From Nicotiana tabacum (lineage: Eukaryota; Streptophyta; Magnoliopsida; Solanales; Solanaceae): a stretch of DNA of 64,000 nt. The position numbers were made by a program, and so were the translations under genes. The stretch covers positions 105,316,399 to 105,380,398 of the forward strand of contig NC_134082.1 of the NCBI RefSeq assembly GCF_000715075.1, given 5' to 3'. The stretch's first letter is position 1. Each line of letters starts with the position of its first letter. The notes under the pieces were generated by a model, which saw only the letters and a list, made by a program, of their open reading frames with translations, was not told the DNA's origin and searched no databases. This document shows positions 1 to 12,150 of this stretch, one piece after another.

Positions 1-86
1 AATAGAAAACAATATCTATAAGAAGAGCTCTGCTAAATCAAACCAATTAGCTACTCCAATTTCACGTTATAGACAGATTTCCATAC

Positions 87-3000
87 TGATAATGGACCGA
101 GTCCGACGCCAAGATAAGCCTTGTAAGTTGATGCCATGATTGCAGCCATTCTAGCCAGTCCATGGATAACTCCAACTCGAAGTTTTCTAGAACTTTCATA
201 GCTGGGAACAAGGGAAATCATAAAAAATCAGATAACTGGCAGAAATAGCAGCTCTTCAAGTCAATCCACAATTTTGAGTTCAGACTACGAGAGAATTGCT
301 TCAGAACTAATGGATGAGAAGTTCCATATAGAATGTTATGCAAATATTATGCCTCATCTCCTGCACTTGTTCAGATATGGCTTTTAAAGATCAGGCAGGT
401 GATAGGTGAGGTTAGAACTTCATCCAATTGGAACTGACTTTTTAATTATCGTGAAGTTGCAACCTGTACTCAACCAACCACTATACAGCACTCGAGCCAA
501 TAAATAATGGTTACCTCCTTAAAGATGAGATGATATCCACAGGGGTTCCTGACTCGGCACTTCGGCTCAATGCTTTATCAAGTTCCAGTGCTAGTTGATA
601 GCCATCCTGTGGTCGTACAAGGAAAAGTTCAGTGGCATATACAACCTTACAATAATACGTGTATTTGACAAAGATGATAGACAAAGAGCATTAGGTGATC
701 CAGTTTACACTTCATGATACTTACTTACATGGACCTATTTAACCCCAATGTTTTTCCAAATATTAACCCCTATTTAATGACAGGAACAATGTAAAAAAAC
801 TGGTAGATGGAGAGAAATACGGAAATGTCTTCTCATAACAAAGGGTCTTCTTTTGACAAAAAGGGCAGAAGCCAAAATCTCATCTACCCACTTTCCATCT
901 CCACTAAAAAGCAAAAAAGAAATAAGAATAAAGGTCTAGTTAAATTCCATAACATTTCAGCGATACCCCCATAACCATTGACTAAGAATTATGTCCTGCA
1001 TGATTTTTTTAAGTCCTCACTCAGACCTGCTTCTTAGCAAGAAGGGACTAAGGGGGTACAATCGATCAACAATGGCATTTTAATTGAGTGAAGTCACAAA
1101 GGCTAATATAAAGAGTTTACCTCTATGGCCATGCATCCCCCTTGACCCAAATTAGGCTGCATAGCATGGACAGAGTCCCCAAGCAATGTAACACGACCTT
1201 TTCCCCAATTAAAGGTTGGCGGTCTATCATAGATGTCACGTCGAAGAATTGCATCTTCATCTGTAGCAACTAATAGGTCTATAACATTGTCACACCACCC
1301 CTCAAATATTTTAAGCAATCTTGCCTTTTTACCTGCAGCATGAACCGCAAAAATATTGTAAAACCAATGTAATGACAAGATGACTATATATATTTCTCAA
1401 CCTTTTGAGCATCATAGTGGCAATTTAAATATTCATGATAACATACTTATCGCCTGCATCGCTGCTCCCTCCACACCCCCAACAAAAAAAAATGTCTGTG
1501 ATTCCCAATTTAATGGTTCCAGGCAAGGGAGGGGCACGAGAGAGGGGGGAAGAGAGAAGACTAAAGACAGCCCGGAGCTCCCGCTATGCACATGGTCCGG
1601 GGAAGGGCCGAACTACAAGGGTCTATTATACGTAGCCTTACCTGCAGTTCTTCAAGAGGCTGTTTCCACAGCTCGAACTCATGACCTCCTGGTCACATGG
1701 AGACAATTTTACCAGTTACGCCAAGGCTCCCCTTCGAAAGAAAAGACTCATTCTTTAAAATATATGGCAAACAACAACAACAACAAAAGACCCAGTGAAA
1801 TCCTACAAGTGGGGTCTGGGAAAGGTAAAGTGTATGCAGATTTTACCCCTACCTTATGACGGTAGAGAGTCTGTTTCCAAAAGACCCTCGGCTCAAGCGA
1901 AGTGAAAATGAAGCAATAAACAGATAGTAGCAAGAATAAGGCTTTAAAATATATGGCAAAAGAGTGAAAATGGATTATTGGAGGGCCTAATAGATAAAGA
2001 TCTGATGACCATTTTCTACAACACAATGACATAGATGTCTACACAAATGCTGTGAAAGTATGGATGTTTCTTGAAACCTTATCAATTTTGACTTTGTTTT
2101 TTTTACGATACACAATCAGATGCCGTCACTAATGAATTCTACTTTGAATACAATCTTTAACTTTCAGCTATAGGTTAAAAAACAATTTCTGCGGTGAAGT
2201 AAGGACCTCACATTTATGAGTAGATACAACCAATTGTGGTGCATTATTTTTTTTGATGACCGAGAAATCCGTCTGGGGCCGATCCTTTGGACCAACCGCA
2301 GCCTTCGAAACTCGGTGAATAATGGGCCCGTCCCTCTACTCTTCTCCACTTAAATAACAGGCTTTGCTTTGCATGGTGTGGGGGCTTGAACCTGTGACCT
2401 AAGACACAAATCCACAACCCTTTGCCACTTGAGCTAGGCCCGGGGGGCTGTGGTGCATTATTCTCTGAAACTTTTACAGAAATTAAGTAGATAAATTAGA
2501 GTGCACCTGCTTACCACAATTTTAGTTTATATATGAATAGGCACTTCAATTCAAAACTTCTCAATGCATAATTCGTCGAATCTATCTCATTCTAATCTAC
2601 GAGGTCTTCTTTACCTTATTGCCACACTATAATCAGGTCACAATAGGGGAAAATCCCTTAAGAAACCCCTTGGATGAAATAGAAGTTATGTAACAAGTCA
2701 AGCATTCAAAAATGTCTTCTAATAAATAGTTTAAAGCGGACTAATAATATTTACCATTTGGATCATCCACACCGCCAGCTGGTTCATTGTGAAATGCATA
2801 CCACTGCATCTTGCCTCCACCCACATCTGAAGAAACAAAGTACTGTTTGTGGCCCAAAAAGACTCGGTACCTTCAGAAAAAAAAATCTCAATTTAACCTC
2901 TACTATCAAAACATAATGCGAGTGTAACGGGACCAACAGAGAGAAGGACATGAAGAGGGAAAACAAAATCCTAAGTAAAATTTCATACCCAACTGTCTCA

Positions 3001-4782
3001 ATATCAGCAGGAACAAAATCTGCAATTCCAGTGTAACAAGTGTAGCCAGAGTAAGTTACATCACTGGGTCCGAACAAATTAGTCCTTACCTACAATAAAA
3101 GGTCAATGTTTGAGATCTTCTAAACCAATTAGAATTAACTAACAATTGTTCACCGCGCAATACAGACTCAGGCCTATTTTTTAACCTGGACCACAACCTC
3201 AAAGTAACAATATAGACAAGTCACTCTATCCTTGTTAACCAAAGTAGTAATTATAATAGAAGGAAATAGAAGGAGACCGATTTTGAATACCTTAGACCTT
3301 ATGCCATCAGCACCAACCAGAAGATCACCTGAATACTGCTGTCCATCCTCAAGAGTCACAGTAACCTGATTTCAAACAGCACATGAGAAGCTGTATTCAA
3401 AATCGATGAATAAGACAGAACAATTAGGTACAGTCAACACTGATGAAACTCCAAAGAAAGATCTACACGATTGTGAATGAAACAAACAAAAGCTATAATC
3501 TTTCTTGATATTTTGAGAATAGAAGAAAACAAAGAGATCAAATCTAATATTACCTTTTCAACATCATCCTCAAAGTTCACTACATTACTTTCATTCATAA
3601 TTATATCCTCCCCAACAGCACGTGCAAGGATCTGCTGCAAAGTCATGCGGCTGATGACTCTTGTCACAGGAAGTCCGCGTTCCACTGCTGGAGTAAACGT
3701 ATCAAACTTGCAATACCTGACACCAAACTATTGTCACCCTATGCAGTTCAAGTATATAAACAAAGGCACTGTTCTCACAAGAAAGCTTCTCATACAATAA
3801 TGAGACCAATTTATCAATCTGATTGAAGGTAACGATAGATCCTTTTCCAAAATAAGTTTGACAACTATGAACCGATAAACTTTGGACCAAATCAATTATT
3901 TTCCCTCTACTAATTCCAGTGTAATTTCTGATAGGCTAAACATTTCAAAGGATTCATTATTTTCTTGGAACTCTCCTCGCAAGAAAATTGCTTATACAAT
4001 AATGAGACCAATTTATCAATCTAATTGAAGGTAAAGATAGATCCTTTTTCGTAATAAGTTTGACAACTATGAACATAAACTTTTGACTAAGTCAATTATT
4101 TTCCCTCTACTAATTCCAGTATAATTTCTGAAAGGCTAAATATTTCAAAGGATTCATTATTTTCTTGGATTTTCCACAGTAATAGTTTGTGTATGATTGC
4201 TACAGTGTAAAAAAGACATATGTTAAATAACACCAAGAATTTCTATTCAGTCAAGCACTTAGAGTGATGTGAAATTTACCAGTTACCAGAGACACCATCA
4301 ACCAAACCATTAATCCTTTGACCAGTGATGCAACCAGCATTCATTATGTCTTCAGCAACATCCATGTCAATTGCTTCCAAAGCAGCCAATGCATTGCTCT
4401 GTATCTGAATTGGTCCTCTATATTGCCCTTCTCCTCTAATAGCACTTAAATCCCTCTCAAATACCAACACCTCAAATCCCCTTTTCTTTGCAGCCAATGC
4501 AAAAACTAACCCTCCAATCCCACCACCTGCTACTAGTACTTTCAACTTCTTCTGTGGAACCTTTTTCAAATCAGTTGTAGGAATAGTAGCTGGAGCTTCA
4601 GCTATTGTGGCTTTTACTGCTCCTTTGACTTTCTTGATTTGACCATTTTCCAAGTTTCTACTACATGGTAAAGAATGACACAATTCTGCAGGGAAATCCT
4701 TAGAGATCAATAAAGGCAGCTGCTTTCTTGAAAAAACTGAAGTGGATGGATGAACTGAATTGTAAAACACAGTTGAATACAT
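87..4782 (-). CDS. ZEP: Zeaxanthin epoxidase, 5' eight exons (partial gene)
   Basis: Plastid FAD-dependent monooxygenase that converts zeaxanthin via antheraxanthin to violaxanthin, in the xanthophyll cycle and the supply of abscisic acid precursors. Exons in order of transcription: 4280-4782, 3554-3716, 3291-3365, 2989-3089, 2755-2870, 1121-1332, 515-606, 87-201. Every intron has GT-AG ends and the phases add up to 459 uninterrupted codons. Residues 1 to about 75 look like a transit peptide. Residues 82-92 hold the FAD-binding GGGIGG motif, followed by the acidic residue of FERD. GADG (240-243) and GDSVHAMQP (from 371) are the conserved flavin monooxygenase motifs. The family is about 660 residues, so the C-terminal part with the FHA domain lies beyond the left edge. 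The ATG at 4782 is the first in frame and has a TATA box 87 bp upstream. No internal stop is seen; the gene looks functional. It closely resembles ABA2 of Nicotiana plumbaginifolia (from memory, no alignment run). Confidence 0.96.
1565..1737 (-). mobile_element. tRNA-derived SINE (TS-like) in epoxidase intron 5
   Basis: Read on the minus strand it begins GGAGCCTTGGCG. It carries a pol III A box (TGGCGTAACTGGT, 1711-1723) and a B box (GAGTTCGAGC, 1671-1680), followed by the GGCCCTTCCCCGGACC and AGCGGGAGCT segments of the tobacco TS SINE family. The 3' tail and target duplication are not clear, so the left limit is approximate. Confidence 0.75.
1772..1941 (-). mobile_element. 5'-truncated retroposon with (TTG)n tail, 19-bp target duplication
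   Basis: A 170-bp minus-strand insertion with a (TTG)n tail (CAA repeats at 1772-1786 on plus). It is bounded by perfect 19-bp copies of CTTTAAAATATATGGCAAA at 1753-1771 and 1942-1960. It contains the segment with AAACAGACTCTCTACC and CCCAGACCCCACTTGT. I know this as the 3' end shared by RTE-type LINEs and TS SINEs in Solanaceae. There is no tRNA-like head, so a truncated LINE copy is likeliest. Confidence 0.75.
2249..2448 (-). mobile_element. SolS-type SINE, 14-bp target duplication
   Basis: A 200-bp insertion in epoxidase intron 5 with perfect 14-bp flanking duplications TGTGGTGCATTATT at 2235-2248 and 2449-2462. On the minus strand it has an A box (2426-2438), a B box (GGTTCAAGCCC, 2382-2392), the end GATTTCTCGGTCATC and an A tail (2249-2254). 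This fits tRNA-derived SolS SINEs of Solanaceae; the exact subfamily was not determined. Confidence 0.88.
3770..4170. repeat. 200-bp tandem duplication in epoxidase intron 1
   Basis: Two adjacent copies of about 200 bp (about 3770-3970 and 3971-4170), both with ACAATAATGAGACC, TTTGACAACTATGAAC, TTTTCCCTCTACTAATT and a shared CATTATTTTCTTGGA end (3955 and 4155). The copies differ by scattered substitutions and small indels. They lie wholly inside intron 1 (3717-4279). Confidence 0.85.
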
Positions 4783-4868
4783 CTTTTACTTGAACCCAAG
4801 TTCAAGAAAGAGTGTAGTCTTCTCTAGCAAAGTATAATAATTTGGTGAAGGAAGAGATGAAGATTATT

Positions 4869-4876
4869 TATTTATA
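4869..4876 (-). promoter_or_regulatory. TATA box of zeaxanthin epoxidase
   Basis: TATAAATA on the minus strand, 87 bp upstream of the ATG at 4782. This implies a transcription start near 4840 and a 5' leader of roughly 55-60 nt. Position and sequence fit a plant core promoter; the start site is inferred. Confidence 0.7.
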
Positions 4877-5562
4877 AAAAATTGTTAATTATCCCAAAGT
4901 GCGTTAGGCCTTAAGAGGGAAGAATAGAAGTGGAAATGTAAGGGGCGGGGTTTGATAAGTGGTGGGGCAAAGGAGATTGAGAACCAATCCATTAGGACAC
5001 GAAGAAGCAGAACCAATGAGGTAGATTCTCTATGGACAGGTGGCATGTCAATGTTGCTTGTTTCGGTTACTAAGCTGAGGAAGATGTTCGACACTTGTTC
5101 CACTATTCTATGGTCGGTATTTGTTTACTATCTTTTCCTTTTCGGTGCTTGACTATGGTTCTTGTGGTTATGCATCTTCTCTTACATAAATAAATAAAAA
5201 GAGGAGGAAGAAATATCTGATAAGTCTCTTTCGCGTGAAACTCTTTATTTAAGAAGATTCTATGGCTTTTTGTACTAATTTATCGCAACACATTCCTAAC
5301 TCTCCTAGTATAGATTTACTAATTGATGTTATGGTAAGAGTTTTTCAGCAGAGAAGGTATGAAGCTCAGATTAGCGAGAAGGCTGGATGAATTAAATTTC
5401 TATCCTTAGATAGCAGTTTGGTATTTTTTTAATTGCATTGTACTGATTGTTATGGATGCTAATTTAGATCTGGGATTTTTTGAAGTTGGCCAATATAATG
5501 TCCAACTCCAGTTTAGTTTTTCTTCTTGAGCTATACAAAGTTTTTACTAGGGAATAAAATTT
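4877..5562. other. Epoxidase upstream region
   Basis: About 690 bp between the epoxidase TATA box and the outer retrotransposon. No coding region is recognised; the short open frames here have no domain. Any proximal promoter elements of the epoxidase must lie here, since all DNA further right to 47608 belongs to transposable elements. Confidence 0.6.
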
Positions 5563-6272
5563 TGTATACGGCCAAAATCGGGGAGTTCGACTTTGGGGCT
5601 ATTGTAGCACTCCACGCCCGTCCTCGAGAAGCTCGAAGCAGAATTTGAAGTGTGACCCCGAGATGCGTCCCTCGAGGGAGCATATCGAAGGTTCACTATG
5701 GTCGATTTCGGAGCAGTACAAATCGATGATCGTCATGCAAAGGCGGGAAAGCTCCCAAGGACGCGCGCTGACCAGGTCTGCAAGAATAGTACAAATCCGT
5801 ACTGAGCTATTATACAGCTGCACCAATAGCATTTCCTCGTCATTATTAGACATGTACTATGTTGGGATTCCCCCTTTCTATATAAAGGGGACCCTTGTCA
5901 TTTTGTAAGAGGGATGAATATTGAATACAATAGAACACTCTACTTTTCTTGCCTAAACGTGCTCAACAATTACTATACAGATTTATTACTTGTTCATTTA
6001 TTGCCCATTATTAACCACAAAAGGCTATCTTCAAAGCCTTCGATATCATTGTTTTTTTGTCAATTGTTCATTGCTAACTGCCTTAACTAGACCTCGAGGC
6101 CCCATGTTCCAGTCAGCTCGAGGCCCAGTCTTGCGACATCATTGGTTTGCATATCTTATTCTCTTTGCTTACACTTAGCATCTATTGCCTAACAACTAGT
6201 ATTGAAATAAATCACATATTTTTAGAACCAAAAAATCAAATATAATTGTTAATATCATTTTCAAGGTAAACA
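5563..6272 (+). repeat. 5' LTR of outer Tat-like element
   Basis: A 710-bp LTR, TGTATACGG to AAACA, with a TATA box (TATATAAA, 5879-5886). Its partner is 46867-47608. The two differ by scattered substitutions and a block of about 27 bp present only in the right copy near 47315. Confidence 0.9.
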
Positions 6273-6275
6273 GTT

Positions 6276-6292
6276 TGGCGCCCACCGTGAGG
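6276..6292 (+). promoter_or_regulatory. Primer-binding site of outer element
   Basis: TGGCGCCCACCGTGAGG begins 3 nt after the LTR end and starts with TGG, the complement of a tRNA 3' CCA. The primer tRNA is not certain; tRNA-Arg has been proposed for related Tat/Ogre elements. Confidence 0.75.
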
Positions 6293-6391
6293 CTAAAAAT
6301 AATAGTGATTGTTTTGGTGCTGGTTTTCTGAAAATACAAGTTATTCTTCACACTTTTTCTTGTCAAAGAATCTTTGATTCCAGGTCAAAAA

Positions 6392-7841
6392 ATGTCTAAC
6401 TCAGCAAATGCACACGAAAACAACGGTATTGGGCTTCATGGAGAGAACAATGCAGATGTCGGTGTACCACCGCAAAACCCTGGGGTGGCACCAACACAAG
6501 TCCTCATCAACTCACGCAACGCTGTGCATGTCGATGTAAGCTCTCATACCAATAGAAGTGTGCGCAGGGAAAACCAACATGAAGCACAGGGGACTCCAGC
6601 TCTGGAGGAAAGAGAAGTTAGCCTTCAAGTCATTTTTGAGATGTTACAAGTACAACAAGTGGCTATTGCTTAGCTACAAATTCAACAAAAAAACTCCAAG
6701 CACAGCAGCACCGAAAACGGCTCCTCGAGTCGAGCAGGAACCAAAGAGATCGAGTAACAACGGATCAGCAGCAGATCCCGCTATTATGAAGATGCTCGAG
6801 GACCTCACCAAAAGGATTGAATCAGGAGAAAGAAGATAGAGGCTAACGATAAAAAGGTGGAGACTTATAACTTGAGGGTCAATCAGATCCCGGGCGCACC
6901 CCCAATTCTGAAGGGTGTAGATTCAAAGAAGTTCGTGCAGAAACCATTCCCATCAAGTGCGGCTCCGAAGCCCATCCCGGAGAAATTCAGAATGCCCGAT
7001 ATCCCGAAGTATAACGGGACCACGAACCCCAATGAGCACATTATCGATTATACTTGTGTTGTAAAAGGGAATGACTTAAAGGATGACAAGATTGAATCTG
7101 TCTTGCTAAAGAAATTTGGAGAAACACTGTCGAAGGGGGCCATGATGTGGTATCATAACCTACCCCCGAACTCGATAGATTCGTTTGCCATGTTGGCAGA
7201 TTCTTTTGTGAAGGCACATGTCAGTGCCATCAAGGTTGCTACAAGGAAGTCTGACATCTTCAAGATCAAACAAAGGGAGAACGAGATGCTGAGAGAATTT
7301 GTATCTCGCTTTCAGATTGAGCGAATAGAATTACCACCGGTCTCCGATGACTAGGAAGTGCAGGCCTTCACCCAAGGCTTGAACGAATGAAGCTCGATAG
7401 CTTCGAAGCAGCTAAAGCAAAATTTGATCGAATATCCCGTCGTGACCTGGGCGGATGTGCACAACAGGTATCAATCGAAGATCAGGGTCGAAGCCGACCA
7501 ATTAGGAGCCCCCTTGGGCTTAGTATATCCTAGCAGGATTTTAAAAAAGGAACAAAGGTTTACAGTAAAGGAGTCGAGACCAAAGAAGGAAAGATACCGG
7601 CCGTATGTAGAAGACCGAAGAAACGCCCTGAGGCGTAATACACCTCGAGGCGATCGAAGGACAGATCAAGGCCAAAGTTCCCGGAGACTCATGACTAAAG
7701 CCGGGTTTGATAGGCATACTGGGCCAGTAGAGGCACCCCAGTTATTTGAGTACAACTTCAACGTCGATGTCTCGGACATCGTATCGACCATAGGTAAAAT
7801 TAAAGATATTAGGTGGCCAAACCTCATACTGTCAGATCCTT
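6392..7841 (+). pseudogene. gag of outer Tat-like element (degenerate, first part)
   Basis: Structural polyprotein of the outer element; it would form the retrotransposon capsid. The frame opens at 6392 with a low-complexity N-terminus. A stop lies at 6671-6673, then frameshifts. The capsid core resumes at 6857-7354 (FRMPDIPKYNGTTNP, then MMWYHNLPP and FVSRFQIERIELPP), which is Retrotrans_gag of Tat type. Two further stops (7352-7354 and 7397-7399) interrupt the same frame, which is then open to 7841, where the Athila element is inserted. The codon split at 7841 is completed at 24054, so gag continues across the insertion. Pseudogene. Confidence 0.85.
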
Positions 7842-9165
7842 TGTTGCGACCAAAAACACTCACGCAAGTGCACGTGATCGTCAAGTAATAGAGTAGTGAG
7901 TAGAGTATCGTTCCCACGAAGACTTATGATTAACTGTTGACTAATTCAAACTCAATTAATTTGTCTATTCAAAAGGTTTTTTCACAAAATAGAGATGTAA
8001 TTATTTTACTACCTAACTACCAAGCAATAATATAACTAGAGAAATTAACCAAACAAATAACAATTCCGAGTAACAAACAGTAGGAGATAATATTCCAGGG
8101 TCACAGGCTAGTTAACAATTGTGTTATGTTCTTAGCTTAAAATGACTAATCGATTTACCGGGATTGTTGATTGACAGGGTTAATGTTACTCGTAAGAATC
8201 TGTCGAGTCCTTACTCACCTATTCAAGTTAACTCAATGCCTATATGTCTATGAAATTAAGATTAACAAGAATGCATTTACAATTCCTGTATTTCAACCAA
8301 GCAAGGCAATTGGGTATATGTCTATCCCAATTGCTAAGCCGTTCCCCGAGGCCCGGGTTCAAGAACTTGCTCTATTTAATTCTATATGCAATCTAAAGTT
8401 CCCATTTTCGAGTTCAACTAAAGATTCGTAGATAGTATTTCACTGTTAGCTACTCAGCAAAATAATTAAAAGCAGAATTAAATAAACAATCCAATATGAT
8501 AAACCAACTTTGTCAAATTAAACTTCAAACAACAACATTCATGTTTCACCCATGACCCTAGAACAATGGGTTTTAGCTACTCATACTAGTGTTCATCACA
8601 AATAGGTTCAATTTCATCCCAAATAGCAAAAACCAAGAGAAGAAAAGAAGAACTTGATGGTCAAATCTCCTCCTTGCCTCTTGCCTGTCTATTTCTTGCA
8701 CTAGACTCTGAAAAACCTCTCTTTCTTTCTTGGGCGAGCTTGACTTTATATAGGTTAAGTGAGTTTTCCTCCAGATTTCCAATTCTGCCCCTAAATAACT
8801 CTTCCCGGATTTTGGACTAGCGCGACCGCACACCTGGACGCGCATCTGGCCGCGCTAATTGGCTGAGATTCTGTCATGGACGCGCTAAAAGGAGCGCGTT
8901 CGCGCACCTGGACGCGCATGTCCAGTTCGGTGTTTCATCACTTCTGTTCCTCGTCTTCAAGCGTACTCAGCTCTGAGGGGTTTTTCTTGCTCCAAAATGG
9001 TTCCAATCACAACTGTTTAAGGCATCACCTAGGCTCCTCATCGTGCAATATATACAATTCACAATTAGAGCCTATTTTTCATCAATTAACCATATTATGA
9101 TATTGGAATATAATCAAGTGGGAGCATAAACAATCGCCAAATTACCTAGATTTAACCTATTATCA
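7842..9165 (-). repeat. 3' LTR of Athila element (left)
   Basis: A 1324-bp LTR nearly identical to 22750-24048. It holds a 25-bp segment near 8843-8870 that the other LTR has lost. TATATAAA on the minus strand at 8745-8752 is the likely LTR promoter box. Confidence 0.95.
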
Positions 9166-10909
9166 ACACTCCACACTTACTTCATTGCTAGTCCTCTAGA
9201 ACCAAACTATACATTCTAAAGGTTCCTTCACTCAACCATTTCCCCTAACTCTCTACACCCAGAACAATTTACATACATTACGTCTAGCAGTGAACAGTCC
9301 TAGCCTCAAAAGTCGACTCTTCAAGTGCCATGCAATATTCATACTTCCTCAACGTACTCTACACAGAAGTCAAGACTTGCTTTTCCGTCACGAATCATAT
9401 GCCCTCACAATCACATCAACGAAAATTGAATTCAATCCATACATTCGCATCATATGCTCACATATATCAAAGAAATCACTCACCCTCGCAAACAGAAGTC
9501 ACATGCACGCAATTGGTACCATAAGTTTGCCCTTAATGTAAATCTCTACTAATGTAGGCTTGCTCGACCCAAAATCAATTAGGACTTTTTCATGGTTGTA
9601 ATGTGGGCTAAGGGACGGGTAGGATATATTTAGGAATATTGACTAACCCTCCTAAGCACTTTAACACATCACATGAGCAACTTTAGCGCAAATTCTTCAA
9701 CCCACTTCACTTCCATAAACAATATCACCCTACAAATACTCCCTTCTCCTTGAAGCACTATATTAATTCATACCCACTAGCTGGAACAAGACACAATGTA
9801 TTACTCTCTTCTTCTTTTTTCACTCAATTTCCGCTAGTGGTGTATTAGTTTACAAAACAAATGCACATTTTCTTCCTTTTATTGGTTCCACTCAAAAGCC
9901 ACCCCACACTTAGTTCCTTCTTACTTCTTTTAGCGCTCATCTCACAATTAAAGTGCTTTAAGAGGTAAAAGGATCAAAACAATGTCAATTAAGAATAAAA
10001 AGGGTATAGGCTCATAATGCGGGTGCCAAACAAAAGTCCATAGGCTCAAAAGGGTTAACTAGGAACAAATTTTATGTGACAAGCAATTAAGCTCAAAAAG
10101 ATCAAAGAAAGCCTAAAATCATTTTTCAAACCGAGCATCACCTAAAATTTCGCTTCAACTCACATACCAGGCAAGTTCTAGACACAAGTACAATACATGG
10201 ATTACAAAAAAACCTCACCACACATGGCATACGACTCATTCCAGATCAGCTCATCAAGATGCTCCGTAACGAGCAACAAACATACAGATTAAGGCACTTT
10301 AGTGAGATTCAACAAATAAGACTAGGCGTTAGACTACAGGGTCTATTGTGTTCAGGTGTGTCAATGCTATGGGTTCTCTTTTGATTCTCTAGCTCGTAGC
10401 CCATTAACCTAATCTACAAATCGAAAAGAAAACAAAATAAAAAGAAAACTACCTATACCCGGTTCAAGTTAAACCCTTGGAAAAGAACCGTGGCCTAAAG
10501 AAAAACCAAGGGGGAGTTGCTACACTATCTAAGAAAGAAAAAAAAAGAATAAAAAAATCTTTTTGATGTTTTCTCTAGACTAACTTCCCTCAAGAAAATT
10601 GTCTAAAGGATCCGTCATCAGGAAGAGTCTACGTATTTGCCCCTTTTTTTCTCTCGACTCAGTCCCTCAAGAACCCCGTCGATAGGAATCCATCGTCGGG
10701 ACGAGCCATATATCTATTTTAAACTAACGATTCCTACTTAACAGCATCAAAATTATCGAAGCAGAATGAAACAAAACAAAACCAACAGTCAAATGATACA
10801 ATCACATACATACAATGAAGGAATCCTCACCCTACACTTAAAAATGAAGACAGGTCCCCATGGCTTAAAATTTGAAAGAGCAGTGAGGTAAAGGAACTTC
10901 CCCGAAGGT
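9166..10909 (-). other. Athila 3' non-coding region
   Basis: 1.74 kb between the third ORF and the left LTR with no credible coding frame. A purine-rich tract on the minus strand (AAGTGTGGAGTG) abuts the LTR at about 9166-9178 and could prime second-strand synthesis. Confidence 0.65.
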
Positions 10910-12120
10910 TCACTCCTTGTCGGAGACGGTGTCTGGGTTGACGTGGCACGCATAACCCAGAGCTCGCAGCCAGCCCATGAATTTCTTTTCCGACTTCACT
11001 TGTCGGTCAGCTACTACGTCTACTCGAGTGCCCAAATCAGTCATGGAGGTGCGCAAACCAGCCATCTCCGCCTCCATCGCAGTAAAACGGGACACCCGGG
11101 CAGCTCCTGAAGATGTTGTCGTCCCAGATGGTCCTGATGCTGCCACATTTTGCTCCTGAGCCTGCGGTGATATCCCTATGTGCACCTCATCATCCTCTCC
11201 GTCATGAGAATCATCAAAGCTACTACTCGCAGACTGGCCACCTCTCACCTCCTCCTCTACTACTTCTGGCTCCTTGCCCATGGTCACCTTATTAGCGCAG
11301 AATTGGCCTTCCCTTTCACCAACCCATCCACAGCTAGATTTTCGGGCACCTGAGCATCCCTACATAGTTGAGTAACTAAAGAAGGGAAAAAGAACCCATA
11401 CCTTTTGACTTGGCTGCGGACGAATATCTCGTCATGCATCACTTTAGCCATGTCGAAGTCGTGACCATTTACAAAGCACCAAATCAACGCAGCGCGGGGC
11501 CCATTGACCTTTGTAGTATTGTGAGACAGAATCAAGCGGTTGTTTATGAGGTACAACCAACACTTCCCTTCAAAGGTGAGTGCTGAGGAGTGAAACTTCT
11601 CCCCATAGTCCATCCAGACCACTTCTTTCCCGGGTGCACAAATTGTCTCAAAGAATCGCGCCCAATTTTCGTTCGTTGGGTTGCGGCCATATTCATAGAA
11701 GTCATCATAAACAGCTGGAGGTGGAGGCAGCTAGTAGGTCGTTAGTATCGCCTCAACAGAAGCATTCACTGCCCTTCGGCGCACCGTGACTACTCCATTA
11801 TCATGCTCCGGCACATTCGCATAAAATTCCTGCACAACCATTGCATTGCCCTCACCAGGCTCATTGATGAATGTGTGCAACCCTCACCTCACCAACTCCT
11901 CATACATGTTAGGACAGTGTCTCTGGAGTTGTCTGACGTTAATACCTCTCTCCGAAATTGGCTTTTTACGAGCCTTTTCCGCAAAGCGGGCCTGAGCATT
12001 GGCCGAAACAAATTTGGAACTATCAAAGGAGCGTGCAGGTGCAGCCCCTCGTGACCTAGATGAACCAGCCTGGCTGCTCGACGAGGCTCCTGTGGCGCGT
12101 CGTTTCCTAGATGGAGTCAT
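10910..12120 (-). pseudogene. Athila third ORF (env-like position)
   Basis: A reading frame of about 400 codons downstream of integrase. ATG at 12120 opens a basic Ser/Arg-rich N-terminus, followed by KFVSANAQARFAEKARKKPISERG, FYANVPEHDNGVV, ENWARFFETICAP, ALTFEGKCWLYLINNRLI, GPRAALIWCFVNGHDFDMAK and GFFFPSLVTQLC. This is the family annotated as putative plant transposon protein, often in Athila elements; its role is unknown and it is not clearly an envelope. The C-terminus (10910-11287) is acidic with a short coiled coil. Lesions: stops at about 11884 and 11733 and a 1-nt frameshift near 11288. Confidence 0.75.
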
Positions 12121-12150
12121 GATGCCTGCAAAACGGAGACACATTAGCAC

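Noticed and set aside
1380..1859. 159-codon plus-strand frame
   Set aside because: Lies antisense within epoxidase intron 5 across a SINE and a LINE fragment; no domain.
11803..12054. Plus-strand frames over the Athila third ORF
   Set aside because: Antisense shadows of the minus-strand third ORF, which has recognisable family motifs.
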